Assembly (NCBI GenBank): GCA_937983055.1
Contig: CALJLA010000116.1
Span: 1 to 6,864, forward strand
Direction of reading: 5' to 3'
Length of the DNA stretch: 6,864 bases
Source: an uncultured Pseudomonadota bacterium
GTDB taxonomy: Bacteria > Pseudomonadota > Gammaproteobacteria > Burkholderiales > Eutrophovitaceae
Position numbers and translations under genes: made by a program. A model generated the notes under the pieces. The model saw only the letters and a program-made list of their open reading frames with translations. It made no database searches and was not told the DNA's origin. Positions 4,011-6,864 of the stretch are shown one piece after another. How positions within the stretch are numbered: position 1 is the first letter of the stretch; each line of letters starts with the position of its first letter.

Positions 4011-6864
4011 ATGTTGCAGCTGCCGACACTCCGTCCCGGCGAGAAACTGCGCTGGCCGCTCCCCCCGGGCTCCGGCGATGCGCTGGCGCTCGCGCGGCTC
4101 GCCCGTGCCCAGCGCCCGTTGCTGGTGGTGACCGCCGATGCCGCCGAGGCGCAGAGGCTTGCCGCCGAGCTGCGCTTTTTCGGTCCGGAACTGCGCACCC
4201 ATCTGCTGCCGGACTGGGAAACGCTGCCCTACGATGCTTTCTCCCCGCACCAGGACCTGGTTTCGGAACGGCTGGAGACCCTGCATCACATCACCCGCGA
4301 CGCCTGCGATGTCGTGGTGGTGCCGGCGGCGACGATGCTTTACCGGCTGCCGCCGACCGGCTACCTCGCCGCATACACCTTCTTCCTGAAGCGCGGCGAG
4401 CGCCTGCAGCAGGACGCCTTCCGCGGCCGGCTCACCCTGGCCGGGTACCAGCACGTGAGCCAGGTCGTCTCGCCCGGCGAGTACAGCGTGCGCGGCGGGG
4501 TCATCGATCTGTTCCCGATGGGCAGCGCCCTGCCCTACCGGATCGACCTGTTCGGCGCCGAGATCGACAGCATCCGCGCCTTCGACGCGGATACCCAGCG
4601 CAGCATCTACAAGGTCGACGAGGTCCGCCTGCTGCCGGCGCGCGAGTTTCCCACCGACGACGCCGCGCGCGCCACCTTCCGCACCCGCTTTCGCGAGACG
4701 ATCGAGGGCGACCCGACCAAGAGCCGCATCTACAAGGACATCACCGCGGGCCTGACCCCGGCCGGCATCGAGTACTACCTGCCGTTGTTTTTCGACAGCA
4801 CCGCCACGCTGGCCGATTACCTGCCGCCCGCTTCGTGGGTGTGTCTGCACGGCGACGTCGCGCAGGCGGCGCGGCGCTTCTGGGCCGACACCGAGTCGCG
4901 GTTTCGCCTGCTGTCCGGCGACCCCGACCGGCCGCTGCTGCCGCCGCCAGCGTTGTTTCTGCGCGAGGACGAACTGTTTGGCGCGATCAAACCGTTCCCG
5001 CGCGTCGAGTTCGGCGCCGGCGACGATAACGGTGCGCCGCGCTTCGACGCGCTGCCCGCGCTGGAGGTCGACCGCCGCGCCGCCGACCCGCTGCAGAAGC
5101 TGAAGGCCTTCGCCGGTGCGCATGCCGGGCGCACGGTGCTGATCGCGGACAGCCTGGGCCGCCGCGAGACCCTGCTCGCGCTGCTGCAGGAGTACGGCCT
5201 GCAACCGCAGCTGCAGGAGCACTGGCAGGGAGCCGCCGCCGCCCACGCGCCGCTGTCGCTGCTGGTGGGCACCGTCCATGCCGGTTTCATCGATGCCGAG
5301 ACCGGCACCGCAGTCGTCACCGAAAACGAACTGTACCCGGCGCAGGCGCGCTCGCGCGCCGCGCGCGAGCGCCGGGTGTCGGCCGAGAACATGCTGCGCG
5401 ACCTCTCCGAGGTGCGCGCCGGCGACCCGGTGGTACACGCGCAGCACGGCATCGGGCGCTATCTCGGGCTCACCACGATGGACCTCGGCGACGGCGCCAC
5501 TGAGTTCCTGACGCTGGAATACGACGGCGGCGACAAGCTGTACGTGCCGGTATCGCAGCTCGAAGTCATCAGCCGCTACAGCGGCGCGGCGCCGGAAGCC
5601 GCCCCGCTGCACAAGCTGGGCAGCGGCCAGTGGGACAAGGCGCGCAAGCGGGCCGCCGAGCAGGTGCGCGACACCGCCGCCGAGCTGCTCAACCTGTACG
5701 CGCAGCGCGCCGCCCGCAAAGGCCATGCGTTCGCCCTGAATGCGCACGACTACGATGCGTTCTGCGCCGACTTTCCGTGCGAGGAGACGCCGGACCAGGC
5801 CGCGGCCATCGGCGCGACGCTTGCCGATCTGCAGGCCGGGCGGCCGATGGACCGGCTGATCTGCGGCGATGTGGGGTTCGGCAAGACCGAGGTCGCACTG
5901 CGCGCCGCCTTCGTCGCAGTATCCAACGGCCGCCAGGTGGCGGTGCTGGTACCAACCACCCTGCTCGCCGAGCAGCACTTTCAGACCTTCTCCGACCGAT
6001 TTGCCGAGTCGCCGGTGCGCATCGCCGAGCTGTCGCGCTTTCGCTCGGCGAAAGAGACCGGCGCTGCGCTCGAAGGCCTGGCCGAGGGCCGCATCGACAT
6101 CGTGGTCGGCACGCACAAGCTGCTCTCGCGCGAGGTGAAGTTCCGGAACCTTGGCCTGGTGATCATCGACGAGGAACACCGCTTCGGCGTGCGCCAGAAA
6201 GAGCAGCTCAAGGCGCTGCGCGCCGAGGTGGATGTGCTGACGCTGACGGCCACGCCGATTCCGCGAACCCTGGCGATGTCGCTGGAGGGGTTGCGCGATT
6301 TTTCGGTCATCGCCACCGCGCCGCAGCGCCGGCTTGCGATCAAGACTTTCGTGGTGCCCTTCAGCGAGGGGCAGATCCGCGAGGCGGTGCTGCGCGAGCT
6401 CAAGCGCGGCGGCCAGATCTATTTCCTGCACAACGAGATCGAGTCGATCCGGCGCATGGAGGAACGGCTCACGAAACTGCTGCCGGAGGCGCGCCTGCGC
6501 GTGGCCCACGGCCAGATGCCGGAGCGCGAGCTGGAACTGGTGATGCGCGACTTCTACCAGGCGCGCTTCAACGTACTGTTGTGCACCACCATCATCGAGA
6601 CCGGCATCGACATTCCCACCGCCAACACCATCATCATCAACCGCGCCGACCGCTTCGGGCTGGCCCAGTTGCACCAGTTGCGCGGCCGGGTGGGCCGCTC
6701 GCACCACCAGGCTTACGCTTACCTGCTTACGCCGGACGACGAGACGGCGCTGCGCGGCCAGGCAAAGAAACGGCTGGAGGCGATACAACTGATGGAGGAG
6801 CTGGGCTCCGGCTTCTACCTGGCGATGCACGACCTGGAGATCCGCGGTGCCGGCGAAGTGCTCG
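4011..6864 (+). CDS. mfd: Transcription-repair coupling factor Mfd, 3'-truncated by the window edge
   Basis: Mfd is an ATP-dependent DNA translocase that removes RNA polymerase stalled at lesions and recruits UvrA to start nucleotide excision repair. The frame is open from the ATG at 4011 to the window end: 951 codons, compared with 1148 residues in E. coli, so roughly the last 190-200 (mainly the C-terminal UvrA-masking domain) are missing. The N-terminal UvrB-like module shows DWETLPYDAFSPHQD (about 69-83) and GEYSVRGGVIDLFPMG (about 157-172). The CarD-like RNA polymerase interaction domain begins at about 464, with VVHAQHGIGRYLGL. The RecG-like motor has Walker A GDVGFGKT (619-626, Lys625), the DEEH box (720-723), TATPIPRTL (746-754), TTIIETGIDIPTAN and QLHQLRGRVGRS (886-897). 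The end, HDLEIRGAGEVL, begins the conserved post-motor region. No frameshift or missing motif was seen. There is no clear Shine-Dalgarno site, and the gene is divergent from ispD. Confidence 0.97.
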   Translation, partial: MLQLPTLRPGEKLRWPLPPGSGDALALARLARAQRPLLVVTADAAEAQRLAAELRFFGPELRTHLLPDWETLPYDAFSPHQDLVSERLETLHHITRDACDVVVVPAATMLYRLPPTGYLAAYTFFLKRGERLQQDAFRGRLTLAGYQHVSQVVSPGEYSVRGGVIDLFPMGSALPYRIDLFGAEIDSIRAFDADTQRSIYKVDEVRLLPAREFPTDDAARATFRTRFRETIEGDPTKSRIYKDITAGLTPAGIEYYLPLFFDSTATLADYLPPASWVCLHGDVAQAARRFWADTESRFRLLSGDPDRPLLPPPALFLREDELFGAIKPFPRVEFGAGDDNGAPRFDALPALEVDRRAADPLQKLKAFAGAHAGRTVLIADSLGRRETLLALLQEYGLQPQLQEHWQGAAAAHAPLSLLVGTVHAGFIDAETGTAVVTENELYPAQARSRAARERRVSAENMLRDLSEVRAGDPVVHAQHGIGRYLGLTTMDLGDGATEFLTLEYDGGDKLYVPVSQLEVISRYSGAAPEAAPLHKLGSGQWDKARKRAAEQVRDTAAELLNLYAQRAARKGHAFALNAHDYDAFCADFPCEETPDQAAAIGATLADLQAGRPMDRLICGDVGFGKTEVALRAAFVAVSNGRQVAVLVPTTLLAEQHFQTFSDRFAESPVRIAELSRFRSAKETGAALEGLAEGRIDIVVGTHKLLSREVKFRNLGLVIIDEEHRFGVRQKEQLKALRAEVDVLTLTATPIPRTLAMSLEGLRDFSVIATAPQRRLAIKTFVVPFSEGQIREAVLRELKRGGQIYFLHNEIESIRRMEERLTKLLPEARLRVAHGQMPERELELVMRDFYQARFNVLLCTTIIETGIDIPTANTIIINRADRFGLAQLHQLRGRVGRSHHQAYAYLLTPDDETALRGQAKKRLEAIQLMEELGSGFYLAMHDLEIRGAGEVL
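5348..5372. repeat. 11-base-pair perfect hairpin inside mfd
   Basis: GCGCTCGCGCG (5348-5358) and CGCGCGAGCGC (5362-5372) are perfect reverse complements with a 3-base CCG loop. The sequence encodes an Arg/Ala-rich segment (about residues 446-455) just before the RNA polymerase interaction domain, a place that is also Arg-rich in E. coli Mfd. No T-run follows, so it is not an intrinsic terminator. Confidence 0.5.

Noticed and set aside
3908..4198. N-terminal extension of ispD beyond the ATG at 3907
   Set aside because: It would run antisense into mfd and across both promoters, and the extra residues are not IspD-like.
3978..6830. A roughly 950-codon open frame on the minus strand, antisense to mfd
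   Set aside because: It mirrors mfd almost exactly, has a low-complexity Gln/Arg/Ala/His-rich translation with no recognisable domain, and is the expected shadow of a long high-GC gene. The plus-strand frame carries all the Mfd motifs.
1..6864. Mobile elements, CRISPR arrays, tRNA/rRNA genes, toxin-antitoxin or defence genes
   Set aside because: No transposase or integrase motifs, no regularly spaced direct repeats, no tRNA-like cloverleaf and no room between genes. Gene content is ordinary chromosomal housekeeping.

Overview
The window is GC-rich chromosomal DNA with dense, overlapping genes of the housekeeping type. Protein sequences and gene order (an OmpR/EnvZ pair, then ispD-ispF transcribed divergently from mfd) suggest a high-GC proteobacterium. 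I infer a betaproteobacterium from the mfd/ispD divergence and the style of the OmpR/EnvZ proteins, but this was not checked by any search.

Layout, left to right. (1) Bases 1-102, minus strand: the first 34 codons of a macro-domain (ADP-ribose-binding) protein that runs off the left edge. (2) Bases 103-180: a short divergent promoter region with a perfect TATAAT. (3) Bases 181-2219, plus strand: a two-gene operon, ompR then envZ, joined by a GTGA start/stop overlap. (4) Bases 2203-3907, minus strand: a three-gene operon read right to left, ispD, ispF, thpR, joined by ATGA and GTGA overlaps. thpR and envZ converge and overlap by 17 bases, and their two stop codons lie in the arms of one small inverted repeat. 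(5) Bases 3908-4010: a divergent promoter region between ispD and mfd, with a perfect TATAAT facing mfd and a fair candidate promoter facing ispD. (6) Bases 4011-6864, plus strand: the first 951 codons of mfd, cut by the right edge.

Functionally there are four unrelated modules. EnvZ is an inner-membrane sensor kinase that would phosphorylate OmpR on Asp55. IspD and IspF catalyse two steps of the MEP isoprenoid pathway (CDP-ME synthesis and MEcPP formation). ThpR is a 2H phosphoesterase of RNA 2',3'-cyclic phosphate metabolism, apparently translationally coupled to ispF. Mfd is the transcription-repair coupling factor. The coding sequences are intact: active-site motifs are present and lengths are close to the family norm.

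I see no mobile element, CRISPR array, tRNA, rRNA or defence system, and no convincing undescribed system. The points most worth a second look are the substituted substrate-loop motif in the macro-domain fragment, the symmetric stop-codon inverted repeat, and the placement of thpR in an isoprenoid operon.
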